DNA from: Erysipelotrichia bacterium
GTDB taxonomy: Bacteria > Bacillota_I > Bacilli_A > RFN20 > CAG-826
DNA length: 35,916 nt
NCBI GenBank assembly: GCA_012522695.1
Contig: JAAYJX010000072.1
Span: 1 to 35,916 of the forward strand
Direction: 5' to 3'
Shown here: positions 18,956 to 28,938 of the stretch, one piece after another
How positions within the stretch are numbered: position 1 is the stretch's first letter
How the letters are laid out: each line of letters starts with the position of its first letter
The notes under the pieces: model-generated
Told to the model about the DNA's origin: nothing
The model's database searches: none
The model's input: the letters and a program-made list of their open reading frames with translations, nothing else
Program-made: the position numbers and the translations under genes

Positions 18956-20092
18956 TTATCTTTTAAACGCTTTGCGGAATTTAGTAAAAATATTATCGTT
19001 TTTATTTTCTAACTCGCGAAAAGACTCCAATAATTCTTTTTGCTTTTTATTTAAATTTTTAGGCGTCGTTATATCAAGATGAATAAATTGATCACCCGGA
19101 TTACCTGTTCGCATATCTTTAATACCTTTACCTCTTAGTTTTAAGACGTTTTCTGGTTGTGTTCCAGCCGGGATGACGACTTCAACATCACCATAAACAG
19201 TTGGTACTTCTATTTTTGTTCCTAAAGCTGCATCAGTAAAACTAATTGGCACGGTAATACGAATGTTATTACCATCGCGTTTAAAGTGTGGATGATTATT
19301 AACGATAATTTCAATAAATAAATCACCATTAGGCCCACCATTGCGACCACGTTCTCCTCGCCCTTGTAAACGAATTTGCTGACCAGAACTAATACCAGCA
19401 GGAATATTAACTTCAATATCTCTTTTTACTCGCGTGTAGCCTTCGCCATTACAAGTTGAGCATTTATGTGAAATTGTTTTGCCTTTTCCGTTACAAACTG
19501 GACAAGTTGTTTGACCTTCCATTAAACCGAATAAAGTTCTTTGTTGAGTATGGATATAACCTCGACCATTACAATTACTACATCTATGTACATCTTGAGG
19601 AGTACGGGCTCCACTACCTTTACAAGACGAACATACTTCATCGTAAGTTACAGGAACATTATATTTACGACCATTAACTGCGGCCATAAAATCAATTCTT
19701 GTGCGCATTAAAGTATCTTTACCACGCATTGGCCCCGTTGGTGATTGACTTCTTGCTGAACGTCCACCAAAAAATGAACCAAAAAGATCGCCTAAATCAA
19801 TATCACCAAAACCAGTACCACTAAAACCATGTCCACTAAATGGTCCGCCCCCAGCCGAAGTGCCTTGTTCAAAAGCAGCGTGACCGAATTGATCATACAT
19901 TTGGCGTTTATTATCATCAAATAAAATATCGTACGCTTCTTGTACTTCTTTAAATTTATCTTCAGCGTCAGAGGCTTTATTTATATCAGGATGATATTTT
20001 TTTGCTAAACGTCGATATGCACTTTTAATATCATCTTTTGAAGCTGATTTATTTAAACCTAAGACGTCGTAATAGTCACGTTTATTAGCCAT
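18956..20092 (-). CDS. dnaJ: Chaperone DnaJ
   Basis: J domain with HPD; four CxxCxGxG repeats (CSSCKGSG, CSNCNGRG, CPVCNGKG, CSTCNGEG). Confidence 0.98.
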   Translation of the reverse strand: MANKRDYYDVLGLNKSASKDDIKSAYRRLAKKYHPDINKASDAEDKFKEVQEAYDILFDDNKRQMYDQFGHAAFEQGTSAGGGPFSGHGFSGTGFGDIDLGDLFGSFFGGRSARSQSPTGPMRGKDTLMRTRIDFMAAVNGRKYNVPVTYDEVCSSCKGSGARTPQDVHRCSNCNGRGYIHTQQRTLFGLMEGQTTCPVCNGKGKTISHKCSTCNGEGYTRVKRDIEVNIPAGISSGQQIRLQGRGERGRNGGPNGDLFIEIIVNNHPHFKRDGNNIRITVPISFTDAALGTKIEVPTVYGDVEVVIPAGTQPENVLKLRGKGIKDMRTGNPGDQFIHLDITTPKNLNKKQKELLESFRELENKNDNIFTKFRKAFKR

Positions 20093-20100
20093 TTGAACTC

Positions 20101-20144
20101 CTTGTCATATACAAGAAAGAAGGGCTGAAGCCCTTCAAACTTGT
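20101..20144 (-). promoter_or_regulatory. Intercistronic dnaK-dnaJ RNA structure with two mutually exclusive hairpins
   Basis: RNA sense: ACAAG-UUU-GAAGGGC-UUCA-GCCCUUC-UUU-CUUGU-AUAUG-ACAAG-GAG-UUCAA-AUG. The central CUUGU can pair with either ACAAG; the second overlaps the dnaJ SD AAGGAG. Confidence 0.55.
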
Positions 20145-20151
20145 CATCATC

Positions 20152-21984
20152 TTAATTTTTCTTTTCAGTGAAGTCAGCATCAATAACATCTTCGTCACTA
20201 GTTTGTTCGGATGTATTACTATCTTCACTTACATGTGCTTCATCTTGTTGTTGAGTGCCGGCACTAGCCATCATCGCTGCTGCTTGTTCTAATTCACTTA
20301 AGCGCGAACGCAATGTTTCAATATCATCATTATCTAAAGCAAGTTTTAATTCATCACGTAATTTTGTTGTTTGTTCTTTTTGGGCTGGATCAAGACTATC
20401 GCCTTTTTCAGCTAAGGCTTGGTCAATACTAGCAATGTATTGTTCAGCTTTATTTTTAAGTTCAACTTCTTCACGACGTTTTTCATCTGCTTCACGATTT
20501 TCTTCAGCTTCACGCATCATCCGATCGATTTCATCTTTTGATAAACCAGTTGAGCCAGAAATTGTAATTTCTTGTTCTTTTTTCGTATCTAAGTCTTTTG
20601 CAGTAACTTTAACAATGCCGTTAACGTCAATTGAAAAAGTAACTTCGATTCGAGGTTCACCGCGACGCGCTGGCTTAATACCAGTTAATTGGAAGTGACC
20701 AAGTAATTTATTATCACGAGCCATCGGTCTTTCACCTTGATAAACCATAATATCAACAGCTGGTTGATTATCGGCTGCCGTTGAAAAGATTTGTGACTTA
20801 GTCGTTGGAATCGTTGTATTACGCGCAATTAATGGTGTTAAAACTTCGCCTAATGTTTCAATCCCAAGTGTTAAAGGTGTGACATCAAGTAAGACAACGT
20901 CTTTAACATCACCAGCAACAATTGCCCCTTGAATAGCTGCGCCATCAGCAACAGCTTCATCTGGGTTAACAGATAAGTTCAGTGATTTACCAGTAATCTT
21001 TTTAACGAGATCTTGAACGGCAGGCATCCGAATAGAACCACCAATTAATAAAACTTCATCGAGATCTTTTGAAGATAATTTAGCATCACTTAAGGCACGA
21101 CGAAGCGGCGTTTCTGTTCTTGCTAAAAGATGTTTTGTTAAATCTTGGAATTTAGCTCTACTTAATTTTGTTTCAAAGTTAATTGGACCACTTGCACTCA
21201 TACCAACAAAAGGTAATGAGATAATTGTTTCAAGTGAACCAGACAATTCGATTTTAGCTTTTTCAGCTGCATCTAAAAATCTTTGTTCGGCCATTTTATC
21301 AGTTAAATCAACACCGTGTTCAATTTTAATTTGTGCTTTAATCCAATTAGCAATAACTTTATCCCAGTCATCGCCACCGAGTTTATTATCACCAGCTGTG
21401 GAAATAACTTCGAAAGTACCATCACCAATTTCTAAAATTGAAACGTCAAATGTTCCACCACCTAAGTCAAAAACAAGAATTTTACCTGATTTTTTACTTT
21501 CTAAACCATAAGCTAAAGCGGCCGCTGTCGGTTCATTAATAATTCTAACAACTTCAAGTCCGGCAATAACACCAGCATCTTTTGTCGCTTGTCTTTGTGC
21601 ATCATTAAAGTATGCAGGAACAGTAATAACTGCTTTCTTAATTGCTTGACCAATATTATCTTCAGCGTACTTTTTCATATAAGCTAAGATTTTTGCGCTA
21701 ATTTCTTGCGGGGTAAAATCTTTTTTTAAGACTTTAATATGAATTTTTTCACTACTACCCATTTTTCGTTTAATTGATAAAACCGTATCTGGGTTAGTAA
21801 TAGCTTGACGACGAGCAGCATTAGCTAAAATTTCTTCGCCACTGGCTTTAAAAGCAACTGCTGAAGGTGTTGTATTTGTTCCTTCTGGGTTTGGAATAAC
21901 TTTTACTTTACCGTCAGCTTGCATATAGCTAACGACGGAGTTTGTAGTTCCTAAGTCAATTCCTAAAATAATTTCTTTTGCCAT
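20152..21984 (-). CDS. dnaK: Chaperone DnaK (Hsp70)
   Basis: [48 protein letters not shown]. Confidence 0.99.
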   Translation of the reverse strand: MAKEIILGIDLGTTNSVVSYMQADGKVKVIPNPEGTNTTPSAVAFKASGEEILANAARRQAITNPDTVLSIKRKMGSSEKIHIKVLKKDFTPQEISAKILAYMKKYAEDNIGQAIKKAVITVPAYFNDAQRQATKDAGVIAGLEVVRIINEPTAAALAYGLESKKSGKILVFDLGGGTFDVSILEIGDGTFEVISTAGDNKLGGDDWDKVIANWIKAQIKIEHGVDLTDKMAEQRFLDAAEKAKIELSGSLETIISLPFVGMSASGPINFETKLSRAKFQDLTKHLLARTETPLRRALSDAKLSSKDLDEVLLIGGSIRMPAVQDLVKKITGKSLNLSVNPDEAVADGAAIQGAIVAGDVKDVVLLDVTPLTLGIETLGEVLTPLIARNTTIPTTKSQIFSTAADNQPAVDIMVYQGERPMARDNKLLGHFQLTGIKPARRGEPRIEVTFSIDVNGIVKVTAKDLDTKKEQEITISGSTGLSKDEIDRMMREAEENREADEKRREEVELKNKAEQYIASIDQALAEKGDSLDPAQKEQTTKLRDELKLALDNDDIETLRSRLSELEQAAAMMASAGTQQQDEAHVSEDSNTSEQTSDEDVIDADFTEKKN

Positions 21985-22006
21985 AATTTATTTTCCTCCT
22001 TGTATA

Positions 22007-22666
22007 TTAAGCATCACCTTTGATGCCTTTTTCTAAATTAGTATTTTCTGGCGTTTCTTCCTGAACTTCTTCTTCATCAACTTTTATTTTACTAACGATG
22101 ACATTTGCAGGGCGAATTAAACGGTCTTTAAGAAAATAACCTTTAAGTAATAATTGCACGATTTTATTATCTTCTTCACCTTTTTTTATTTCGACTGCGT
22201 GCATCGTTTTAAAATCAAATTCATCACCGGCTTTTGGTGCGATTTCTTTAACACCTTCTTTTTCTAAAATAGCTAATAAGTTTTGATAAACATATTGAAA
22301 ACCAACTAAGTAGTTTTTTAACTCTGGTGAATTAGCTTCATTTTGAAGAGCGTAATAAAAAGCATCTAAAATTGGAAATAATTCATGAATAAAACCTTCT
22401 GTACGATATTTAAATGCTTCTTTAAAATCTTTTTCTAAACCTTTACGTAAGTTTTGTGTATCGGCAAAAGCTTTGAAATATTCATTTTTCCAATGACTAA
22501 CATCAGCTTTTAATTTAGCAATTTCTTCATCTTTGGCTTGAAGTTTATTTTTTGTTGACCGACGTTCACTTTCTTTGCTCTTTTTCGTTTCTTCTTTGCT
22601 TGATTGAGTGTTCGTTGGTTCAATTTCTTCTTCAATTTCAATTTTCTTTTTTAATTTTTCTTCCAT
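22007..22666 (-). CDS. grpE: Nucleotide exchange factor GrpE
   Basis: Coiled-coil N-terminus, FADTQNLRKGLEKD, FELDALxxAL-like region, HAVEI, LKGYFLKDRLIRPANVIVSK; between hrcA and dnaK. Confidence 0.95.
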   Translation of the reverse strand: MEEKLKKKIEIEEEIEPTNTQSSKEETKKSKESERRSTKNKLQAKDEEIAKLKADVSHWKNEYFKAFADTQNLRKGLEKDFKEAFKYRTEGFIHELFPILDAFYYALQNEANSPELKNYLVGFQYVYQNLLAILEKEGVKEIAPKAGDEFDFKTMHAVEIKKGEEDNKIVQLLLKGYFLKDRLIRPANVIVSKIKVDEEEVQEETPENTNLEKGIKGDA

Positions 22667-23721
22667 GGATTTTCTTCCTTTGCTTCTAATTCATTTTCAT
22701 CTTCACTTAGTTCACCACTTAGTTTTTGAAAATGCTCTTCAATCGTACTAACGACATATTCTAAGTAGTTAATTACTTTTTCGTAATCCATTCTTCTTGG
22801 ACCAACGATAGCAATACTACCATCTTTTTGCCCAGGCACTTTAACTTTTGAAGAAATGACAGTTAAATCATCTAAGTCGTCATCATCTTCACTAATTCGA
22901 ATTGTTAAATCACCGTTATTTGCACCGGTTAAAGAACGAAGAACTTCAGGTGAATTAAGCATTTCCATAATTCTTTTTAGTTTTTTAACATCATGAGCGT
23001 ACTCGGGTTGATCAAAAAGTTTTTCTTTCCCATATAAACTTAGACGATCATTAGCAAAACGTAAAAAAGTTTCTAACATCGCTTGGTACAAAATGTCATG
23101 TTCAACGATGATATCGCTAATTAAAGGTTTAATCGCCTCCATTTTGTTAACTAATTTAGATATAGGTGTGCCACTTAAACGATCATTTAAAACTTTAACG
23201 CATTCTTTGACGTCTTCAACTTTGATTTCTTCATGAATATTAAATGTTTTATTTTCAACATAACCAGTATCAGTAATAAAAACAGCTGTAGCCGAACGAT
23301 CACTAATCGGAATAATTTGTAAATTAATGAGTTTTTCTTCTTCGGCATTAGGTCCTAAGACGACACTAACTAAATTCGTCATATGCGATAAAATTTCACA
23401 TGATTCTTTAATAACTTCTTCAGCTGATTGAACTTTTTGATCTAAAACGACTTGGAGACGATGTTTAATTTCTTCATCGAGTGAAGCCTTACGTAAATAT
23501 TTAACATAGTAACGGTAACCTTCGCTTGAAGGAATACGCCCACTTGATGTATGCGTCTTTTCTAAATAACCTTCATTTTCTAAAGCATACATTTCGTTAC
23601 GAATTGTTGCCGAAGAATAAGTAAGTCCGTATTCATCAATTAAAGTTTGCGACCCAACAGGCTGTGCTGTTTTAATAAAGTGGTCAACAATGAGTTTTAA
23701 AATTTCATCTTTTCTTTTCAT
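22651..23721 (-). CDS. hrcA: Heat-inducible transcription repressor HrcA
   Basis: N-terminal winged helix (ILKLIVDHFIKTAQPVGSQTLIDEYGLTYSSATIRNEMYALENEGYLEKTHTSSGRIPSSEGYRYYV). Confidence 0.97.
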   Translation of the reverse strand: MKRKDEILKLIVDHFIKTAQPVGSQTLIDEYGLTYSSATIRNEMYALENEGYLEKTHTSSGRIPSSEGYRYYVKYLRKASLDEEIKHRLQVVLDQKVQSAEEVIKESCEILSHMTNLVSVVLGPNAEEEKLINLQIIPISDRSATAVFITDTGYVENKTFNIHEEIKVEDVKECVKVLNDRLSGTPISKLVNKMEAIKPLISDIIVEHDILYQAMLETFLRFANDRLSLYGKEKLFDQPEYAHDVKKLKRIMEMLNSPEVLRSLTGANNGDLTIRISEDDDDLDDLTVISSKVKVPGQKDGSIAIVGPRRMDYEKVINYLEYVVSTIEEHFQKLSGELSEDENELEAKEENPWKKN

Positions 23722-23733
23722 AATTTAAATTAG

Positions 23734-23760
23734 TTGGCACTCGAATTGTAAAAGTGCTAA
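23734..23760. promoter_or_regulatory. CIRCE operator, promoter-proximal copy
   Basis: TTGGCACTC-N9-AAGTGCTAA against consensus TTAGCACTC-N9-GAGTGCTAA. Confidence 0.93.
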
Positions 23761-23765
23761 CTACT

Positions 23766-23793
23766 ATTATACGGACACATTTGGCACTGTCAA
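23766..23793 (-). promoter_or_regulatory. hrcA operon promoter (-35 TTGACA, 16 bp, -10 TATAAT)
   Basis: Minus strand TTGACA-GTGCCAAATGTGTCCG-TATAAT between and overlapping the CIRCE copies. Confidence 0.85.
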
Positions 23794-23807
23794 GTAGAAA
23801 GTGCTAA
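23781..23807. promoter_or_regulatory. CIRCE operator, upstream copy overlapping the -35
   Basis: TTGGCACTG-N9-AAGTGCTAA. Confidence 0.88.
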
Positions 23808-23810
23808 AAA

Positions 23811-24272
23811 TTATTTTTTTACTTTATAATGACCTTCAAGACGTCTTGAAAGGCGGGCATCAACGACGATTGTTTCACTAATACGATCAAAAATAGTTTT
23901 TTCGGTATGAACAATTAACATATAAATAACATTAACAATAACCATTGGAAATAAGCCAATACTAATCGTTCTTAAAAAGATTTCACGAACTGTCGGCGGT
24001 CTTTTACTAAGATGAATAACTTTTGTTCCAATAATGAGCATACCTAAGGTGTATCCTTTAGAAAAAACAAGAAAGAAGAAATTTAAAAAGACATAAAATA
24101 AATAAGTTAGTAATTCAGCCGCTAGGGCAAAAAAGTAAGATGGAATTGAAGTTGTTAATTTTGGTTCAAAGAAAAAATATAAAAAGATAAAAAGACCAAG
24201 GGCCGGCACAAAAGCGACCAAAAGGTCAATTAAGTATGAAATAACTCTTTTTTCGTAACGGGCAATTTCCAT
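23811..24272 (-). CDS. RDD family membrane protein
   Basis: RYEKRVISYLIDLLVAFVPALGLFIF, KGYTLGMLIIGTKVI and multiple TMs. Confidence 0.8.
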   Translation of the reverse strand: MEIARYEKRVISYLIDLLVAFVPALGLFIFLYFFFEPKLTTSIPSYFFALAAELLTYLFYVFLNFFFLVFSKGYTLGMLIIGTKVIHLSKRPPTVREIFLRTISIGLFPMVIVNVIYMLIVHTEKTIFDRISETIVVDARLSRRLEGHYKVKK

Positions 24273-24274
24273 TT

Positions 24275-25435
24275 TTATATTATTTCTATTAATAAGTAAT
24301 CAAGCAACATTAAACCATCGTCGTTTAATCGTACTTGATTATTAGATTTTATCATATATTTAAATAAACCTGTTTGTTTAAGTTGATCAATTCGCCTTTG
24401 AAAACGCTTTTTTCCATACCGTGAAATATATTCATCAATCTTAAACCCTTCTTCAAGACGTAAATTTGTTATCCAAAAATATTTTTCTTCATCTTCTAAA
24501 CTTAAAATTTCTTTTTCATAAATAATTTCGCCTTTTAAATATTTTGTTAAACTTTTTGTATTTTGATAACGAAGATTTTTAATATATCCATGTGCTCCTA
24601 AACCAACGCCATAATAGTTTTTATTTTGCCAATAAGTTAAATTGTGTTTACTTTGGTAATTTGGTTTAGCAAAATTAGCTATTTCATAACGTTTATAGCC
24701 CCTATTTCGAAGGATTTTTAAAATTAGATTGTATTGCTTCCGGCTTTCATCTTCATCTAAAGGTTTAATGTTGTTTAAATAAAAAACAGTATTTGGATGA
24801 ATGCTTAACTCATAAATTGAAAGATGTTCTGGATTTAGCTTTAGTAAGTTTTCTAAATCTTTTTCTAAAATCTCAATATTTTGCTTAGGTGTACCATAAA
24901 TCAAATCAAGACTTATGTTGTTAAAGCCTAATTCACGCGCTAAGTAATAATTTTTTTCAACTTCTACAAAAGAATGCTGCCGATTTAAACTTTTTAAAAT
25001 TTCTAAATTTGTCGATTGAACACCAATTGAAAGACGATTAACACCATAAAACTTTAAGAGTTTCAACTTCTCTAACGTTATATTTTCAACGTTTAATTCA
25101 AAACTAAATTCACCACCCGCGCTTAAAAAAGGAGTAACTTTTTTTAATAACTTTTCTAGTTGCGAAATATTTAAGGAACTAGGTGTACCTCCACCTATGT
25201 ATATCGTTTTAACTTTTTTAATTTGATAACTATCAATTTCAGAAAATAAAACATCTAAATATTTATTAGCTAAATTTTCGTCATAAAATAATTTTGCAAA
25301 ATCACAATAATGACAAAGATGCTCACAAAAAGGAATATGGATATATAAAGAATTAATTTTGTTCGTCGTCTTTTGGCTCTTTGTCTTGGCTTTTAAGCAT
25401 CTGGGCTTTAATTTCTTCATCTTCGATTGGTTCAA
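24275..25435 (-). CDS. hemW: HemW-like radical SAM protein (coproporphyrinogen III oxidase-like); true start uncertain, possibly ATT at 25357
   Basis: LYIHIPFCEHLCHYCDFAK (CxxxCxxC without the fourth HemN Cys), YIGGGTPSSL, RLSIGVQS, GLGAHGYI; synteny lepA-hemW-hrcA. Confidence 0.9.
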   Translation of the reverse strand: MNQSKMKKLKPRCLKAKTKSQKTTNKINSLYIHIPFCEHLCHYCDFAKLFYDENLANKYLDVLFSEIDSYQIKKVKTIYIGGGTPSSLNISQLEKLLKKVTPFLSAGGEFSFELNVENITLEKLKLLKFYGVNRLSIGVQSTNLEILKSLNRQHSFVEVEKNYYLARELGFNNISLDLIYGTPKQNIEILEKDLENLLKLNPEHLSIYELSIHPNTVFYLNNIKPLDEDESRKQYNLILKILRNRGYKRYEIANFAKPNYQSKHNLTYWQNKNYYGVGLGAHGYIKNLRYQNTKSLTKYLKGEIIYEKEILSLEDEEKYFWITNLRLEEGFKIDEYISRYGKKRFQRRIDQLKQTGLFKYMIKSNNQVRLNDDGLMLLDYLLIEII

Positions 25436-25628
25436 GAATGCGATTTAATTCTTCTTCAATTGCTTTTTCTTCATCGATTGGTTGATCGTCTTTATTTTGT
25501 AAACCTTTAATATTTTTTTTGGCAATAATAACCGCGACAACAATTAAGCCAAAAAAAGCTAACAAAGAAAATAAAATAACTGGTGCCTCCCATGCACCAC
25601 TAGCTAACATAATAATTTTTGATTTCAT
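25353..25628 (-). CDS. Small single-TM protein with acidic cytoplasmic tail
   Basis: 91-aa ORF; APVILFSLLAFFGLIVVAVIIAKK TM segment then Glu/Asp-rich tail. Confidence 0.6.
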   Translation of the reverse strand: MKSKIIMLASGAWEAPVILFSLLAFFGLIVVAVIIAKKNIKGLQNKDDQPIDEEKAIEEELNRILEPIEDEEIKAQMLKSQDKEPKDDEQN

Positions 25629-25641
25629 AATCGTGCCTCAC

Positions 25642-27015
25642 TTATTTTTTAACTGGTGTGTAAACGAATTTATTTTTGACACTCTCGCGACGATAATAAC
25701 CTAAACTAACGAGTTGTTCCATCGATGTGCGTGCTGTTTCATAAACAACGTTCATTTCTTTTTGATACATCGCAATCGTATAATATTTACCAATTGTCCG
25801 ATGAGATGCATAAAATTTTGCTTGTTTTGGTCTTAAAAGTGGATTTGACTCAAGTAAGCTTTTAACGACTAGACGAAGTTCATCTACTTTTTCGACTTTT
25901 TCAACTTCGATAACGACTTCTTTTTCTTCAGAAACGATAACTTCTTTGCTAGGAGTTGGTAATACTTTCGGAGTTATTTTTCTTTCTTCTTTTTTTTCAC
26001 TAACTTCAGCAATAACTTCTTCCTCATCAAGAGAATGAAATTCTTTTTTCGCTTCTAAAATTTTGACATTACTAATTAAATCAAGAAATGTTTCAATTTC
26101 ATTTAAAAGAAATTCGTTAATAGCAATAAGAGCGTAAGTTAAATCATTTGTTTTTTGGACTTCACGAAAAACATCTTTTAATTTCGTTTCATGTTTAGAA
26201 AGCAAAACTTCAATTGGAATAAAAGTACTAACTTCACCAATATCTGAAATAATAAGAATGTTTTTCATAATTATTAAAGCGACTTCTTTATTCAAAGAAG
26301 CAAACGGTTTAACATAATCAAAGAAATAATAAACAGCGACAATTTTAACGATAAAACTAATTTCACTTTTATTAATAAAGTCAAAAAGGTCATTCATTAA
26401 AGGTTCGATTTGCGTAACGGGCGCAAATTCATCTTCTTGACCAATTAAAACTTCTTTAACTTCTTTAAATGGCTCATTACGGTAAAAACTAACTAATTCT
26501 TCTTCGCCTTTTAACTTTGCAAAAATTTCAGCTAAAAAATCTTCACTAACTTGCGAATGATAAGTTTCATCTAAATAATTTAAAAGATGATAGTAATTAA
26601 CTAAAGGATTAAATTTAGAATCAAAATTTTTCCCATTAATAATTAAATGTAAATCGCTATCTTTATAAGATAGTTTATAATAATTTGCTAAAAGAGATAA
26701 AATCTTAAAATCGTTTTCGCGTTTTAAAATTACTTTTTCGTCGGCATTTTTATCAAAAGCGGCATAAAGCGTCATCGCGCGGATAAATTTACGTTCGATT
26801 TGACTAATTTTTTCAGAAATATTTATCCCGTAAGTTACATACATCGCTTTTTGTGAAAGATCACGTAAAGATAAAAGACGACTAAAACGTGAGCGATATT
26901 CTTCGATGTTCCGCCAAATTGAATCAATCAGACTCGTATTTAAAATGCGCATGACATCACGCCTTGTTGCGTATATTTCTTCGGTAAAACGTACAGTTAG
27001 ATCAATATTTGCCAT
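25642..27015 (-). CDS. Fic-domain-like protein with degenerate catalytic motif and C-terminal winged-helix-like region
   Basis: PVTQIEPLMNDLFDFINKS..VKIVAVYYFFDYVKPFASLNKEVALIIMKNIL aligns by eye with Fic PxxVxxLMxxLxxFxN..HxxFExIHPFxDGNGRxxR; C-terminal VVYETARTSMEQLVSLGYYRRESVKNKFVYTPV. Confidence 0.65.
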   Translation of the reverse strand: MANIDLTVRFTEEIYATRRDVMRILNTSLIDSIWRNIEEYRSRFSRLLSLRDLSQKAMYVTYGINISEKISQIERKFIRAMTLYAAFDKNADEKVILKRENDFKILSLLANYYKLSYKDSDLHLIINGKNFDSKFNPLVNYYHLLNYLDETYHSQVSEDFLAEIFAKLKGEEELVSFYRNEPFKEVKEVLIGQEDEFAPVTQIEPLMNDLFDFINKSEISFIVKIVAVYYFFDYVKPFASLNKEVALIIMKNILIISDIGEVSTFIPIEVLLSKHETKLKDVFREVQKTNDLTYALIAINEFLLNEIETFLDLISNVKILEAKKEFHSLDEEEVIAEVSEKKEERKITPKVLPTPSKEVIVSEEKEVVIEVEKVEKVDELRLVVKSLLESNPLLRPKQAKFYASHRTIGKYYTIAMYQKEMNVVYETARTSMEQLVSLGYYRRESVKNKFVYTPVKK

Positions 27016-27033
27016 TATTCCACCTCCTTTAGT

Positions 27034-27062
27034 ATTTTAAATAGTAATTTAAGAAGTGTCAA
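27034..27062 (-). promoter_or_regulatory. Strong sigma-A promoter for the Fic-like gene (TTGACA, 17 bp, TAAAAT)
   Basis: Minus strand TTGACA-CTTCTTAAATTACTATT-TAAAAT, then AAGGAGGTGGAATA-ATG. Confidence 0.75.
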
Positions 27063-27098
27063 TATTTTTTACTAAAAAACTACTAATTTTGTCCTAAT

Positions 27099-28907
27099 TT
27101 AATCATCATCTATAGATAATATTGTCATAAAGGCTTCTTGCGGTATCTCGACATTACCAACATTTTTCATTCTTTTCTTACCTTCTTTTTGTTTTTCAAG
27201 AAGTTTTTTCTTACGACTAATATCGCCACCATAACATTTAGCTAAGACGTCTTTTCGCACTGCTTTTACATCAGCCCGGGCAATAACTTTATTATTAACC
27301 GCCGCTTGAATTGGTATTTCAAATTGATGACGTGGAATAATTTTTCTTAACTTACTAACAAGCGCATTGCCGCGCGCGTACGAATTAGTCCGATGAATAA
27401 TACTTGAAAGAGCATCGACCACAACACCGTTTAATAAAATATCCATTTTAACTAAGTTTGATTGTTTGTAATCACTTAAAGAATAATCTAGTGAAGCATA
27501 ACCTTTCGTATAACTTTTCAGTTTGTCAAAGAAATTATAAATAATTTCTAATAAAGGCAATTCATAATGAATAATCATCCGCGTATCATCAAAATATTCC
27601 ATATCAATATAAAGACCGCGTTTTTCCTTACAAAGCTCCATAATCGGGCCAATATATTCACTTGGCGTCATAATTTGAGCCTTAACGTAAGGTTCTTCAA
27701 TTGATTCGACTAAAGTCATATCAGGTAATTTAGAAGGATTATCAAGTAAAATTGTCGTTTTATTACTTAAGTTTACGCGATAAACGACACTTGGCGCGGT
27801 TAAAATTAAATTTAAATCATATTCTCTTTCTAAACGTTCTTGAATAACGTCCATATGTAATAAGCCTAAAAAACCACAGCGAAAGCCAAAACCGAGTGCT
27901 TGTGAAGTTTCTGGTTCGAAAATTAATGATGAATCATTAAGCGTTAATTTTTCTAAAGCATCTTTTAAATCTAAATAATCTTTACTATCAACCGGAAAAA
28001 GCCCACAATAAACCATTGGATTCATTTTGCGATATCCAGGTAAAGGGTTTAAAGCTGGATTACTTACACTTGTAATTGTATCGCCAGGAAATATATCTTT
28101 GATTTCTTTCATTTGTGCAGCAATATAACCGACTTCACCATTTGATAAGCTTTCACGTTTTTCTTCTTGTGGTAGACGGACACCTACTTCCGTGACAAGA
28201 TATTCTTTATTATTTGACATTAAGCGAATTTTATCACCGACTTTAACTTCACCATTTTTGATTCTAACTAAAGCAATAACACCACGATATTGATCATAAA
28301 AAGAATCAAAGATTAAAGCTTGTAAAGGAGCTTCTTTACTACCCCCTGGTGGAGGAATTAACTTAACAATTGCTTCTAAAACATCTTTAATACCTAAACC
28401 TGTTTTAGCAGAAATAGCTAAAGGATGATCAATTTTCAAACCAATCTTTTTTTCAATTTCGTTTTTAACTTCTTCAACATGCGCACTAGGTAAATCAACT
28501 TTGTTAATAACAGGGACAATGACTAAATCGTTATCAACTGCTAAATAAACGTTTGCCAAAGTTTGTGCTTCAACACCTTGTGTTGCATCGACGACTAGTA
28601 AACACCCTTCACACGCTGCAAGTGAACGAGAAACTTCATAAGTAAAATCGACATGTCCTGGTGTATCAATTAAATTAAAAGTATAAATTTCTCCATCATC
28701 GGCATGATATTTTAAAGAAGCGGCTGTCAACTTAATTGTAATGCCCCGTTCTCTTTCTAAATCCATATTATCGAGAAGTTGGTCTTTCATTTGTCTTTTT
28801 TCAATCGCATTTGTTGCTTCTAAAAGACGATCAGCAAGTGTTGACTTACCGTGATCAATATGGGCAATAATCGAGAAATTCCTAATATTTTTTAAATGAT
28901 TTGACAT
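27099..28907 (-). CDS. lepA: Elongation factor 4 (LepA)
   Basis: [68 protein letters not shown]-terminal [24 protein letters not shown]. Confidence 0.98.
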   Translation of the reverse strand: MSNHLKNIRNFSIIAHIDHGKSTLADRLLEATNAIEKRQMKDQLLDNMDLERERGITIKLTAASLKYHADDGEIYTFNLIDTPGHVDFTYEVSRSLAACEGCLLVVDATQGVEAQTLANVYLAVDNDLVIVPVINKVDLPSAHVEEVKNEIEKKIGLKIDHPLAISAKTGLGIKDVLEAIVKLIPPPGGSKEAPLQALIFDSFYDQYRGVIALVRIKNGEVKVGDKIRLMSNNKEYLVTEVGVRLPQEEKRESLSNGEVGYIAAQMKEIKDIFPGDTITSVSNPALNPLPGYRKMNPMVYCGLFPVDSKDYLDLKDALEKLTLNDSSLIFEPETSQALGFGFRCGFLGLLHMDVIQERLEREYDLNLILTAPSVVYRVNLSNKTTILLDNPSKLPDMTLVESIEEPYVKAQIMTPSEYIGPIMELCKEKRGLYIDMEYFDDTRMIIHYELPLLEIIYNFFDKLKSYTKGYASLDYSLSDYKQSNLVKMDILLNGVVVDALSSIIHRTNSYARGNALVSKLRKIIPRHQFEIPIQAAVNNKVIARADVKAVRKDVLAKCYGGDISRKKKLLEKQKEGKKRMKNVGNVEIPQEAFMTILSIDDD

Positions 28908-28938
28908 ATAACCTCAATGTATTATAGCAAAGACGCTC

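Noticed and set aside
19222-19677. 64-aa minus-strand ORF and 73-aa plus-strand ORF within dnaJ
   Set aside because: Alternative frames of dnaJ; conserved dnaJ zinc-finger and client-binding sequence explains the region.
20255-20698. 147-aa plus-strand ORF antisense to dnaK
   Set aside because: Low-complexity Ser/Ala-rich translation, lies wholly opposite a highly conserved gene; codon-bias shadow.
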